From: Owenweeksia sp. | GTDB lineage: Bacteria > Bacteroidota > Bacteroidia > Flavobacteriales > Schleiferiaceae | Reading direction: 5' to 3' | Length of the DNA: 64,000 nucleotides | Assembly: GCA_002695025.1 (NCBI GenBank) | Contig: NZNV01000034.1 | Location: 1-64,000 of the forward strand | Part shown: piece by piece, positions 18,064-26,573 of the stretch | Position numbering within the stretch: the first letter of the stretch is position 1 | How the letters are laid out: every line of letters starts with the position of its first letter | The notes under the pieces: generated by a model | The model's database searches: none | The model's input: only the letters and a program-made list of their open reading frames with translations | Told to the model about the DNA's origin: nothing | Made by a program: the position numbers and the translations under genes

Positions 18064-18164
18064 AAAGGCAAGCTATCCATATCACACCGCTACGACCGAT
18101 TACCCTTGCTGCGTTCCCGCCCTGGGGGAGTTCATCAGGAGCTGGTTGTATGGGACTTGCCTTA
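18064..18164 (-). ncRNA. ffs: Signal recognition particle RNA (bacterial small type, 4.5S)
   Basis: The minus strand contains the conserved apical domain of SRP RNA: CTCCCCCAGGGCGGGAACG, then CAGCAAGGGTAA. These are the internal-loop and tetraloop (GGAA-type) elements bound by Ffh. The ends pair in a terminal stem: AAGGCAAG at the 5' end with CTTGCCTT at the 3' end, plus TCCCATA with TATGGA. Total length is about 100 bases. A T-rich run follows the 3' end and a TAACTTTG promoter motif precedes the 5' end. The RNA pairs with Ffh to target membrane proteins to the Sec translocon. End positions are estimated from the stem. Confidence 0.93.
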
Positions 18165-18169
18165 GCTGG

Positions 18170-18199
18170 CAAAGTTAACGCAAACTATCCAATCACAAA
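18170..18199 (-). promoter_or_regulatory. Putative promoter of the SRP RNA gene
   Basis: On the minus strand TTTG (18196-18199) is followed after 18 bases by TAACTTTG (18170-18177), which matches both Bacteroidota promoter boxes. Transcription would begin about 6 bases downstream, at the predicted RNA 5' end. Confidence 0.6.
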
Positions 18200-18234
18200 A
18201 CATTTCTGCATCTTTTCCAAGACGGCATTTTGGC

Positions 18235-18242
18235 TATATTTG
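18235..18242 (+). promoter_or_regulatory. Putative -7 promoter element of the DUF4199-glycosyltransferase unit
   Basis: TATATTTG is an exact consensus match, 27 bases before the DUF4199 start. It is divergent from the SRP RNA promoter, with fewer than 60 bases between the two -7 boxes. A -33 box is not clear. Confidence 0.45.
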
Positions 18243-18268
18243 TCCGCAATCAAAACTTCAGCCGTATT

Positions 18269-18814
18269 ATGGATACTACAGTAAAATCTACCGCTTTACG
18301 ATTTGGATATATAATTGGAGGCATCGGAGTGGCTTATACCTTGATAGCCTATCTGATAGATCTTACTCTTCTTACTACCTGGTGGACCGGTATATTGTTC
18401 CTGATACTCTTAATCGTTTTATTATGCGTGGCTGTGGGCCAGGTAAAATCAAAAATGGGTGGTTATATTAGTTTTAAAGATGCGTTCTCCACTTTTTTTG
18501 TGGCAGGCTTGGTAGCATCGCTTATATCAACTACCGTTACGGTTTTATTATTTAATGTGGTAGACCCGGAAGCTGCCGAAAGGCTGAACGAGTTAACTAT
18601 AGAGTCTACGGTGAGGACCATGGAGAAATTTGGAGCCCCCGAAGAGGTCATAGATAAGCAGGTAGAGGAGTTGCAAGGTAAGAACCAGTTTTCCCTGACT
18701 AGTCAGTTATGGACATTCTTGGGAGGTTTACTTTTTTATGCTATCCTTGGAGCTGTTGTTGCTGCAATTATGAAAAAGAACAAACCGGCTGGATTTCCGG
18801 AAGAAGTTGCGTAG
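18269..18814 (+). CDS. DUF4199 membrane protein
   Basis: This 181-residue protein has four predicted membrane segments: YIIGGIGVAYTLIAYL, WTGILFLILLIVLLCVAVG, the AFSTFFVAGLVASLI region, and a last one near the C-terminus (FLGGLLFYAILGAVVAA). SKMGGYISFKDAF is the hallmark of DUF4199, a Bacteroidota family of unknown function often placed before a glycosyltransferase gene, as here (3 bases apart). I chose ATG at 18269 over an open extension to 18230 because it follows the -7 promoter motif and matches family length. Confidence 0.9.
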   Translation: MDTTVKSTALRFGYIIGGIGVAYTLIAYLIDLTLLTTWWTGILFLILLIVLLCVAVGQVKSKMGGYISFKDAFSTFFVAGLVASLISTTVTVLLFNVVDPEAAERLNELTIESTVRTMEKFGAPEEVIDKQVEELQGKNQFSLTSQLWTFLGGLLFYAILGAVVAAIMKKNKPAGFPEEVA

Positions 18815-18817
18815 TGA

Positions 18818-19777
18818 ATGGATATATCGGTAGTAATACCCCTTTATAACGAAGACGAATCGTTAAAGGAATTGTACGATTGGATCGTCCGGGTAATGGA
18901 GGCCAATCGTTTTTCTTTTGAAGTAGTGTTTGTAGACGATGGCTCTACCGATGGAAGCTGGAATGTAATTACCAACCTGGCCAAAGATGACGATCGGGTA
19001 AAAGCCATCCATTTCAGGCGTAATCATGGCAAGTCGGCCGGGCTTAACGTTGGCTTTGAAGCAGCTGAAGGTGATGTGGTAATTACCATGGATGCCGATC
19101 TCCAGGATAGCCCGGATGAGATACCGGAATTGTATTCCATGATCATGAAGGATGGTTTTGACCTGGTGAGTGGCTGGAAGAAAAAGCGCCATGATCCCTT
19201 GTCAAAGACAATTCCCACCAAATTTTATAATTGGGCCACCCGTAAGATCAGCAAGATCAAACTCCACGATTTTAACTGTGGCCTGAAAGCCTATAAGAAC
19301 GAGGTTGTTAAAAATGTGGATGTTCACGGTGAGATGCACCGGTATATACCCTTTCTGGCCAAAAATGCCGGCTTTGTAAAAATAGGGGAGAAGGTGGTGC
19401 ATCACCAGGCCCGCAAATACGGCCACACCAAGTTTGGCCTCAATCGCTTTATCAATGGTCCCCTGGATCTACTTACCCTGGCGTTTATCTCCAAATTTTC
19501 CAAGCGGCCCATGCACTTCTTCGGCTTGTACGGTACCTTTATGTTTATCATTGGCTTTTTAGCAGCGGCCTATCTGGGTGTAGATAAATTGTATTCGATG
19601 AGCATAGGGGAGAAGGCCCGCCTGGTAACAGATAACCCCTGGTTCTATATAGCTCTTACTACCATGATTCTGGGTACGCAGCTCTTTCTGGCGGGTTTCC
19701 TGGCCGAAATTGTAGTGCGCAGTAGTACCAGGAAAACTATTTACACCGTGGATCAGAGGTTAAATTTCAATCATTGA
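18818..19777 (+). CDS. Family 2 glycosyltransferase, DPM1/GtrB-like
   Basis: This 319-residue protein starts MDISVVIPLYNEDESLKEL. It has the GT2 motifs FVDDGSTDGSW and MDADLQDSPDEIPELY, and after about residue 225 two membrane helices (FFGLYGTFMFIIGFLAAA and MILGTQLFLAGFLAEI). This layout is that of polyprenyl-phosphate glucosyl/mannosyl transferases, which load a sugar on a lipid carrier for use by GT-C enzymes such as those encoded nearby. The sugar cannot be told. It is co-transcribed with DUF4199 upstream and the second glycosyltransferase downstream. Confidence 0.92.
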   Translation: MDISVVIPLYNEDESLKELYDWIVRVMEANRFSFEVVFVDDGSTDGSWNVITNLAKDDDRVKAIHFRRNHGKSAGLNVGFEAAEGDVVITMDADLQDSPDEIPELYSMIMKDGFDLVSGWKKKRHDPLSKTIPTKFYNWATRKISKIKLHDFNCGLKAYKNEVVKNVDVHGEMHRYIPFLAKNAGFVKIGEKVVHHQARKYGHTKFGLNRFINGPLDLLTLAFISKFSKRPMHFFGLYGTFMFIIGFLAAAYLGVDKLYSMSIGEKARLVTDNPWFYIALTTMILGTQLFLAGFLAEIVVRSSTRKTIYTVDQRLNFNH

Positions 19778-19781
19778 TGGC

Positions 19782-20777
19782 GTGAAGTTCAGCCTGATCT
19801 CTCCCACTTTTGGTCGCCCGGAAGAAGTCACGGAATTTTTGGAAAGCCTGCTTTTGCAGGATTACCCGGATTTTGAAGTGATCCTGGGAGATGGTACACC
19901 CGGTGATACATTGCGTCCTGTGCTGGAGCGTTTCCATAAGAATGAAAGGTATCCGCTTACCATTATCTATGAAGAATATCTCCCGGTAAGTGATGCCCGT
20001 AATCGTGCGGCTGAAGTGGCGCATGGAGAGTATATCATATTCCTGGACTCGGATTGCCTTATTCCTTCGGACTACCTCCAAAAAATTGAAGCCCACCTTC
20101 AGCGCAAGCCGCTGGATGCTTTTGGAGGGCCGGATGCCGCCCATAAGGATTTTACAGCCTTGCAAAAAGCTATATCCTTCAGTATGACTTCCCTGCTTAC
20201 AACAGGAGGTATCCGGGGTAAAAAAAGGAGTGTAAGCACCTACCATCCCCGGGGCTTTAATATGGGAATGCGCAAGGAAGTGTTTGAAGCCGTAAACGGT
20301 TATTCAGAGTTTCGTTGTGGTGAGGATATTGAGCTGAGCATCCGTATTATAAAGGCTGGGTACAAAGTAGCCCTTATACCTCAGGCTTATGTTTACCATA
20401 AACGTAGAACCACCCTTAAACAGTTTTTTAAACAGGTATTCCGTTTTGGTGCAGCCCGCATCAACATCTGGAAAAGGCATAAAGAAGAATTAAAGCTTAC
20501 CCATTTCTTTCCTCTTGCATTTATGCTATTTGTGGTGCTAAGCCTGCTATCAGCTTTGCTTTTCCCCAAGAGCATCATTACCAGCATTCTGTTGGTACTG
20601 CTTGCCGTCTATATTATAGGCTTACTGTTGATGGCCATTGCAGAGAGCAAGAGCCTGAAGGTAGCTTTGCTAGCGGTTATCACCTCCTTTACCATGCTCT
20701 TCGGTTACGGATGGGGATTTTTCAGGAATTTCTGGGCTTACTCCGTGCAGGGAAAAGAAAACGGAATGTCTCTGTAA
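19782..20777 (+). CDS. Family 2 glycosyltransferase with C-terminal membrane helices
   Basis: This 331-residue protein has a GT2 catalytic domain: KFSLISPTFGRPEEVTEFL, then DARNRAAEVAHGEYIIFLDSD, the GFNMGMRKEVFEAV segment and CGEDIELSIRI. Two or three membrane helices follow (from about residue 240), fitting a membrane enzyme of polysaccharide or glycolipid assembly. The start is GTG at 19782, 4 bases after the previous stop. An ATG at 19776 is in another frame and hits a stop at once. The substrate is unknown. Confidence 0.9.
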   Translation: MKFSLISPTFGRPEEVTEFLESLLLQDYPDFEVILGDGTPGDTLRPVLERFHKNERYPLTIIYEEYLPVSDARNRAAEVAHGEYIIFLDSDCLIPSDYLQKIEAHLQRKPLDAFGGPDAAHKDFTALQKAISFSMTSLLTTGGIRGKKRSVSTYHPRGFNMGMRKEVFEAVNGYSEFRCGEDIELSIRIIKAGYKVALIPQAYVYHKRRTTLKQFFKQVFRFGAARINIWKRHKEELKLTHFFPLAFMLFVVLSLLSALLFPKSIITSILLVLLAVYIIGLLLMAIAESKSLKVALLAVITSFTMLFGYGWGFFRNFWAYSVQGKENGMSL

Positions 20778-20783
20778 AACAAC

Positions 20784-22217
20784 TTACTCCTCAGCTTTAT
20801 AGAACTTAATGCGGTTATCATAGGCCCCGATAAGCTTTGAATCATTGGGTGCTTTGTTTTCCAGTTCACGATTGGAGAAAAATTCCACGATATAATAGTC
20901 ATTTTCAGCATCCATGAGATCTACAAATGAGGGATCCTGCAGCCATTCCAATTCCCATATAGTTTTGTAATACAATATGCTGGGCTTGAGAGGCCAGCTG
21001 GCACCTATAGAGATATGTTCTTTTTCGGGATTGTGGTCCCTAACGTATTCTACCATGCCTTTGGTGGTATAATCGTAATTCCACTCACTGGCTTCCCTGA
21101 AATTGAAATGGCTCGCAGAGTTCATTAGCACTCCAAGAGCAATTCCCCCGAAAATGACCTGCGAAGAATAACGAATAATAGTATGGAAACTTTGTAATTC
21201 ATGAAAAAGGCAGGTAAGGAATACAAAGAACAAAGGAAAATAGATGATAGCAGTCCGGTTGGTGATATAGGGAGTACCCATTACATGATGTTGCACTACC
21301 TGGGTGAGAACAACCAATGAAAGCAGGATAATGGAAATCCCTAACGGACTCAGGACCTTTTTTCTAACTACCAGAGAAACACCGTAAGTAAGTAATCCTC
21401 CCAGCAAAAGGTAACCGATGAAATCTGCCAGCGGACTGGCCCAATCATAATTGTGATGGTAAAGATAAGACCAGGTAAGGCTTTCCAGGGTGTCTACCCA
21501 AAAGCTGCCGTGTCCGCCAAACAGCTCTGCCTGTATATTTACCAGGGGGGCGTAGATAATATAGGTAAGTACAGCCGAAATGATCAGCATGGGAATATTC
21601 CGTTTGAGGAACGATACTATTCCCGGTTTTTGGGTCAGGAATAAAATGTTGAAGAGGCCGATCAAGGCCAGGTAGTAATAGAGGAATGTGAAATTGGCGT
21701 ATACGGCTAATGCTGCCGTACCATAAGCAAAGTAATTGGAGCTTAGCTTTTGGTGTTTGTGATACTGAAAAAAGTGGTAAATGCTGATAAAAGTGAGAGA
21801 AACGCCCATGCCATACCCGCGACCCAGGCTGAAAAAATCAAGCAGGTAAACATTAATATTCAAGAAGATAAAGCCTACTATCCATGTCCATTTATTATGG
21901 AGCTGCTTTAACCATTGCATGCTGAAAATGAGGAACAGAGCATGAAAAATCAGATTGGGCAGGCGTAGAGTAAATTCACTGGCTCCAAATAGAAAAGTAG
22001 AAAGCTTTATCAGCAGGGTATTAAGAATGTGGTTGTTCGGTATGAGCGGTGGATCATAATAAACAATACCATGAAAAGATTTGGGTACATAGTGAATAAA
22101 GGTAAAAGCCTCGTCATGGGAGATTCCTACTTTCAGGGCCCGGGTTATAGTGTAACGCATAAGCTCCAGGCAGCCTATCCAGAGAACGATTTCGAGGTTT
22201 CTATTCTTAAGTTGCAA
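20784..22217 (-). CDS. GT-C (ArnT/PMT-like) membrane glycosyltransferase
   Basis: This 477-residue polytopic protein has about eleven hydrophobic segments. The first loop has SHDEAFTFIHYV, the acidic motif that ArnT/PMT-type enzymes use for catalysis and metal binding. It is followed by PNNHILNTLLIKL and GASEFTLRLPNLIF, which are typical of family 39/83 proteins. It probably moves a sugar from a polyprenyl phosphate to a lipid or protein on the periplasmic face. It lies convergent with the GT2 operon and 18 bases downstream of gmhA on the same strand, which suggests heptose-linked glycan work, but this is inference. Confidence 0.85.
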   Translation of the reverse strand: MQLKNRNLEIVLWIGCLELMRYTITRALKVGISHDEAFTFIHYVPKSFHGIVYYDPPLIPNNHILNTLLIKLSTFLFGASEFTLRLPNLIFHALFLIFSMQWLKQLHNKWTWIVGFIFLNINVYLLDFFSLGRGYGMGVSLTFISIYHFFQYHKHQKLSSNYFAYGTAALAVYANFTFLYYYLALIGLFNILFLTQKPGIVSFLKRNIPMLIISAVLTYIIYAPLVNIQAELFGGHGSFWVDTLESLTWSYLYHHNYDWASPLADFIGYLLLGGLLTYGVSLVVRKKVLSPLGISIILLSLVVLTQVVQHHVMGTPYITNRTAIIYFPLFFVFLTCLFHELQSFHTIIRYSSQVIFGGIALGVLMNSASHFNFREASEWNYDYTTKGMVEYVRDHNPEKEHISIGASWPLKPSILYYKTIWELEWLQDPSFVDLMDAENDYYIVEFFSNRELENKAPNDSKLIGAYDNRIKFYKAEE

Positions 22218-22235
22218 GGTTGGGAGAAAGATTAA

Positions 22236-22844
22236 TTAAGATACTCGTGAATCATAAACCGTTCCCATACTGGGGTTATCACCCATCAGGCGCGATTGCA
22301 TTTCCTTTTTGATAATGTTAAAGATCACCATATGTACATCCTCGGTAACTTCCATATCCTGAACATCAGCATGTACCCAGTTGGTCGCAATCTTGCTTAT
22401 TTTACCGCCCTTAAAGCCAGTTAAGGCCAGGGTGTTTACGCCCTGTTCCTTAGCATACTGCAAGGCCCGGACTACATTTTCAGAATTTCCGCTTCCGCTG
22501 ATGCCTACTGCGAGGTCGCCCGGTTTGATGTAGTTTTTCAACTGCTCTATAAAAATGTCTTCGTAGCCAATATCATTCGCAATGGCCATCATAGCCGCAA
22601 TATTATCATTGAGGCATATCATTCGGAAACGCTTGTCCAGCCCATAGCTGGCACCTTTTAGAAAGTCACCGGTAACATGCGATGCAGTGGCCCCGCTGCC
22701 CCCGTTGCCAAAAACATAAATATTTCCTCCTTGCTGATAAGTGTTGTAAAATGCTTCAGCTGCGTTTTGTATTTGCTCGTGGTTCAGGCTGTTTAAGGTT
22801 TCAACCACCAATCCAATATATTCTTTAGCTTTATTCATGTCCAT
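22236..22844 (-). CDS. gmhA: Phosphoheptose isomerase
   Basis: GmhA converts sedoheptulose 7-phosphate into D-glycero-D-manno-heptose 7-phosphate, the first step of ADP- or GDP-heptose synthesis. The 202-residue SIS-domain protein has VFGNGGSGATASHVTGDFL (substrate and zinc site), the phosphate-binding ISGSGNSENVV and EVTEDVHMVIFNII, with the metal-site Glu and His. Start choice is between 22844 and the next ATG two codons later; both overlap the end of hddA. It belongs to the minus-strand heptose set with hddA and the fused enzyme gene. Confidence 0.95.
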   Translation of the reverse strand: MDMNKAKEYIGLVVETLNSLNHEQIQNAAEAFYNTYQQGGNIYVFGNGGSGATASHVTGDFLKGASYGLDKRFRMICLNDNIAAMMAIANDIGYEDIFIEQLKNYIKPGDLAVGISGSGNSENVVRALQYAKEQGVNTLALTGFKGGKISKIATNWVHADVQDMEVTEDVHMVIFNIIKKEMQSRLMGDNPSMGTVYDSRVS

Positions 22845-23814
22845 AATAGATCAATTGAGATCCTTGTTTTTCAAATTTAAAGTCGAAGCGTTTTACTTTC
22901 TTAAGCGCTTCATCCAATTTTTTTTGTTTGGATCCGGGGCAGTAGAAAAGCATAAAGCCTCCGCCACCGGCACCCAGTAATTTACCACCCATAGCCCCAT
23001 TTTCCATGGCTGTATTGTATAGCTCGTTTATAAGTGGGTTGCTTATGCCCGAAGCGAGCCGTTGTTTCATCATCCAGTTCTCATGTAAGAGCTTACCGAA
23101 ATCATCCAGGCGTTCCTGCATCAGTACATCCCGTAACTCGTACACAAGATCCACCATTTTGCGAAGGGTGTTGAATTTCTCCTCCTGGCTGGTGTTTTTG
23201 CGTTGTTCTGACAAAATGGAAGAAGCGCTGCGTTGGTTGCCGATATAATACAGGCATAGATTGTCCTGCAGCTCCTGGTAAACCTGATCTTTTATATACA
23301 AAGGCTGTACATTAACGCTACCATCCTTATTGAACTCAATAACGTTGAGCCCACCGTAGGCAGCAGCATACTGATCCTGTTTGCCAATGGGCTCCTTTAG
23401 TAGGTCTATCTCAATTTCACAGGCCCCGCTGGCCAGTTTTTCTTTAGAGGCATACTGGTGTTTGAAGGCGTGCAGGTTATGCAAAACCCCTACGGTAAAT
23501 GATGATGATGAACCCATGCCGGTGCCGCTGGGAATATCCGCAATAGAGCTGATTTCTATGCCGCCTTCAATGGAGAATTTACGCAAGCATTCTTTTAGTA
23601 TCGGGTGTTTCAATTCGTTGAGATGATCTACTGTTTCCGTTTGGGAGTATTTGGTACGGATCTTATCCTCCTCAAAAAAGCGATGGGAGGAAACGTACAT
23701 ATACTTATTTATAGAAGTGCTCAAAACAGCCCCCTGGCTCTGTGAATAAAAGGCTTCAAGGTCAGAACCTCCGCCAACAAAGCTTATTCTAAAGGGGGTT
23801 TTGGTAATGATCAT
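22831..23814 (-). CDS. hddA: D-glycero-alpha-D-manno-heptose 7-phosphate kinase (GHMP family)
   Basis: HddA phosphorylates heptose 7-phosphate at C1 in the alpha configuration, committing it to GDP-heptose. The 327-residue GHMP kinase starts MIITKTPFRISFVGGGSDLE. It contains the ATP loop IPSGTGMGSSSSFTVGVL, EPIGKQDQYAAAYGGLN and the C-terminal GHMP motif KLLGAGGGGFML. The GKQDQYAAA segment and the N-terminus fit HddA rather than galactokinase or mevalonate kinase. It overlaps gmhA by 14 bases and lies 45 bases after the fusion gene. Confidence 0.93.
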   Translation of the reverse strand: MIITKTPFRISFVGGGSDLEAFYSQSQGAVLSTSINKYMYVSSHRFFEEDKIRTKYSQTETVDHLNELKHPILKECLRKFSIEGGIEISSIADIPSGTGMGSSSSFTVGVLHNLHAFKHQYASKEKLASGACEIEIDLLKEPIGKQDQYAAAYGGLNVIEFNKDGSVNVQPLYIKDQVYQELQDNLCLYYIGNQRSASSILSEQRKNTSQEEKFNTLRKMVDLVYELRDVLMQERLDDFGKLLHENWMMKQRLASGISNPLINELYNTAMENGAMGGKLLGAGGGGFMLFYCPGSKQKKLDEALKKVKRFDFKFEKQGSQLIYYGHE

Positions 23815-23859
23815 TTTTTCGGTTGTTGAGGATTTAACGCAAATAACGGAACATTCTTG

Positions 23860-25728
23860 TTAAATAACCATATCCGCCTGGTCCGCGTCCTTTGCGATTT
23901 GGTCATGTTCACGGGGCTTTCTTACGTTCCACAGGTCTTCAATTTCCTTTTCGGAATATTCCTTCCATTGATAAAACGTTTTAAACCGTTGTTTTAAGTC
24001 AGCTTCTCCAACTTTTTTGAAGATTCGCAGGTTACTGTGTTTTTCCAACACAGCAAGGCTTAAGGCAATTACACCTTCAATAATGACCACCCCTGTTTTG
24101 GGTAATGCGTGATTACTACTTTTTACCGGCCAGGAGGGATGCTGGTGATATCCCGGAGAAGTAATCTCTTTACCCTTAAAGAAATCAGCCAGGTCTTTTT
24201 CAAGAACCACAGACTGGAAATTATGGAGAACATCGCCTTCGCGCTCCCTTTTCTCCCTGGGCAATATCCAGTTATCCAGGTTTATCCGTTCTACCGTTTT
24301 ACCATCTTGTTCCAACCCTTTTTTCAAGTAGGTAGCCAGGGTGGACTTACCGCTTCGACTTACACCACCAATGCTAATGATGTAAGGTTGGGAATCCGAA
24401 CCCGCAATTTTCTCTTTAATACTTTTCAATACTTGACCGTATGGCTCATCCAGGATGAAATCCACGGCTTCGTTCAGGTTTTCAAAAAGGTAATCGGGCA
24501 GTGCCTTACTTCCTTTTAAGCCATGTCCGGTGCGTACTCCAACGGTGGTGCATCCGGCATTGCGTCCTGCCATTACGTCCCGCTCAGAATCACCGATCAT
24601 AAAGGATGATTCCAGGTCAATGTTAAATTTTTCAGCTGCTTTTTTATGCATCCCGGCTTTCGGCTTTCGGCATTCGCAATCTATTTTGTAGTCCGGGTTT
24701 TCTCCCGGGTAACCCTTATCGGGGTGATGCGGACAGTAGTATATGGCGTCCAGTTTGGCGCCTTCACTGCCTAAAAGGGTTTCCATTTTTTTATGGATCT
24801 CACCCAGGCCTTCAATCGTGGTCAGGTTTCGGGCCACTACACTTTGATTGGTAGTAACTACTGAAATGTAATCGGACGCATTGATCTTTTTAACAGCCTT
24901 CGCGGTAAAAGGGTATAGGTTAAAATCTTCCGGACGGTGGATCAGGTCCGTGTCATAATTTAACACACCATCTCTGTCCAGGAAAATGGCTTTTTGTTTT
25001 TGCTCCAGGCTCCTGCGGGCTACCTTACCACTTTTAAGGTCGTACTCCACCTGGCCAAGACGGTCCGGGGTACCCATATCTTTAAGATATTCCGGAGTGT
25101 TGTAACCAAACATCCGCAGCTTACCCACCATCTTCGGGAAGATATCCTTCCCGAAATCGGCTTTAACCCCTTTTTCGAGGTGTTTAAAGATCACGGGTGA
25201 GAAAATATAAGCTGCAGCATTCACCATGTTATGGTATCGGAAACCTTCCGGGTGAGGCTTGGGGTAAATACCCTTGATGCGGTCGTTATCGGCCAGTTCA
25301 ACCAGGTCGCTATCATAAGGGTGATCATTAGGGTGCACTACCAGGGTGGCTTCACTTGTATTGGTGTGGTGAAAATCGATGAGCCGCCTGAGGTCCATTT
25401 CCATCATCACATCACCATAGAGTACCAGAAAATCAGAATCCAGGCGATCTTCCAATTCTTTTACGCCTCCCACGGTGCCCAGGGGCTGCTGTTCCTCATA
25501 ATACGATATAGAGATACCGAATTTACGACCATCTTTAAAATAATTGTAAATGGACTCACTGAGGTGATTAACCAGCAAGATGACCTCCTCGATATGGTAT
25601 CTGCGGCAAAGTTCTACCTGGTATTCCAGCAAAGGTTTGCCGGCCACCGGTATCATGGGTTTGGGTATATCCTGGGTGAGCTTGCCAAGGCGGGTGCCTT
25701 TTCCTCCGGCAAGTATTACAGCCTTCAT
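23860..25728 (-). CDS. Three-domain fusion: heptose-1-phosphate nucleotidyltransferase (HddC-like), heptose bisphosphate phosphatase (GmhB-like) and P-loop kinase
   Basis: This 622-residue protein has three domains. Residues 1-235 are a sugar-1-phosphate nucleotidyltransferase (MKAVILAGGKGTRLG, KPMIPVAGKPLLEYQ). Residues 245-425 are a HAD-IIIA phosphatase with nucleophile DRDGVLN (Asp251/Asp253), Thr-Thr-Asn motif, zinc ligands around Cys332, His334, Cys351 and Cys353, and GDSERDVMAG. Residues 447-622 are a uridine-kinase-like P-loop domain with GGVSRSGKST (454-463). With gmhA and hddA, the first two supply all steps from sedoheptulose 7-phosphate to GDP-D-glycero-alpha-D-manno-heptose. The third is not required by the known pathway. 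No internal stop or frameshift is seen, and the start ATG at 25728 is canonical. Confidence 0.88.
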   Translation of the reverse strand: MKAVILAGGKGTRLGKLTQDIPKPMIPVAGKPLLEYQVELCRRYHIEEVILLVNHLSESIYNYFKDGRKFGISISYYEEQQPLGTVGGVKELEDRLDSDFLVLYGDVMMEMDLRRLIDFHHTNTSEATLVVHPNDHPYDSDLVELADNDRIKGIYPKPHPEGFRYHNMVNAAAYIFSPVIFKHLEKGVKADFGKDIFPKMVGKLRMFGYNTPEYLKDMGTPDRLGQVEYDLKSGKVARRSLEQKQKAIFLDRDGVLNYDTDLIHRPEDFNLYPFTAKAVKKINASDYISVVTTNQSVVARNLTTIEGLGEIHKKMETLLGSEGAKLDAIYYCPHHPDKGYPGENPDYKIDCECRKPKAGMHKKAAEKFNIDLESSFMIGDSERDVMAGRNAGCTTVGVRTGHGLKGSKALPDYLFENLNEAVDFILDEPYGQVLKSIKEKIAGSDSQPYIISIGGVSRSGKSTLATYLKKGLEQDGKTVERINLDNWILPREKREREGDVLHNFQSVVLEKDLADFFKGKEITSPGYHQHPSWPVKSSNHALPKTGVVIIEGVIALSLAVLEKHSNLRIFKKVGEADLKQRFKTFYQWKEYSEKEIEDLWNVRKPREHDQIAKDADQADMVI

Positions 25729-25823
25729 TCTCGAAATTTGGTGCTAAAATTGCAAAATAACTCAATGAGACCATAGTTATTCTTTAAGAACTTGAATTTA
25801 TAATACTCGTACTTTTGCACTCT

Positions 25824-26573
25824 ATGAAGTCTTTCCTGATCTCAGTATTTTCCCTAAGCGTTATCAGCTCATTTGCCCAGATCAATCAACAGGATGCCAA
25901 TGGCAAGCGGCATGGTAAGTGGGAAAAACAGTATGACAACGGCAAATTGCGTTACCAGGGGCAGTTTGATCACGGTCAGGAAGTGGGTGTCTTTAAATTC
26001 TATTTTGATACTGGCGATATCCAGGCTGTCAATAAGTTCCGTAACAAAAGCGGAGTGTGTTACTCTTTGCAGTTTGGCGAGGATAGCGTACTGGCGGCAG
26101 AAGGAAAATACCACAACACTAAACGCGACAGTATCTGGACCTTCTACGATATAGAAGGAAATGTAGTAGCCCGGGAAGCGTATAACAAGGATGTGAAAGA
26201 AGGGCTTTCCGTCACGTATTTCCCTTCAGGGAAAGTTGCAGAATCCTTGCAATATAAGAACGGGAAGAAAGAGGGAGAGTGGAAACAATTCTATGAAAGT
26301 GGAAAACCAAGGGCCAAAGGTCAGTATGTAAATGGAAGCCTGCAGGGCGAAGTGATGTATTATCACCCTTCCGGGAAATTGAGAATAAAAGGAAGTTATA
26401 TAAAAGGACTGATGCACGGAAAATGGCACTTCTTCAGCGAGCTTATGGAGCTTGAAAAAACTCAGGTTTGGAAGTATGGTACGATGATGAGCCAGGACCC
26501 TCCACCTGTGGAAGAAGAGGATGAAACCGGCATTAAACCTATAGATGGAGTTCCAGAAAAATGGCGAGAGTAG
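25824..26573 (+). CDS. Secreted MORN-repeat protein (YwqK-like)
   Basis: This 249-residue protein has a signal peptide ([19 protein letters not shown]) and about seven MORN-variant repeats of the form GKxxGxWxxYYxxGxL, for example [18 protein letters not shown] and [18 protein letters not shown]. Such proteins are abundant in Bacteroidota and are often labelled YwqK-family antitoxins, but with a signal peptide and no toxin nearby that label is unsafe. I chose ATG at 25824; a TTG nine bases earlier adds nothing. The end overlaps mnmA by 13 bases. Confidence 0.85.
   Translation: MKSFLISVFSLSVISSFAQINQQDANGKRHGKWEKQYDNGKLRYQGQFDHGQEVGVFKFYFDTGDIQAVNKFRNKSGVCYSLQFGEDSVLAAEGKYHNTKRDSIWTFYDIEGNVVAREAYNKDVKEGLSVTYFPSGKVAESLQYKNGKKEGEWKQFYESGKPRAKGQYVNGSLQGEVMYYHPSGKLRIKGSYIKGLMHGKWHFFSELMELEKTQVWKYGTMMSQDPPPVEEEDETGIKPIDGVPEKWRE

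Noticed and set aside
17981-18172. Sixty-four extra N-terminal codons for the sensor kinase
   Set aside because: They run through the SRP RNA gene and past a promoter motif; ATG at 17980 gives a signal peptide.
25824-26573. YwqK antitoxin of a toxin-antitoxin pair
   Set aside because: It has a signal peptide and many MORN repeats, and the adjacent gene is mnmA, not a toxin.
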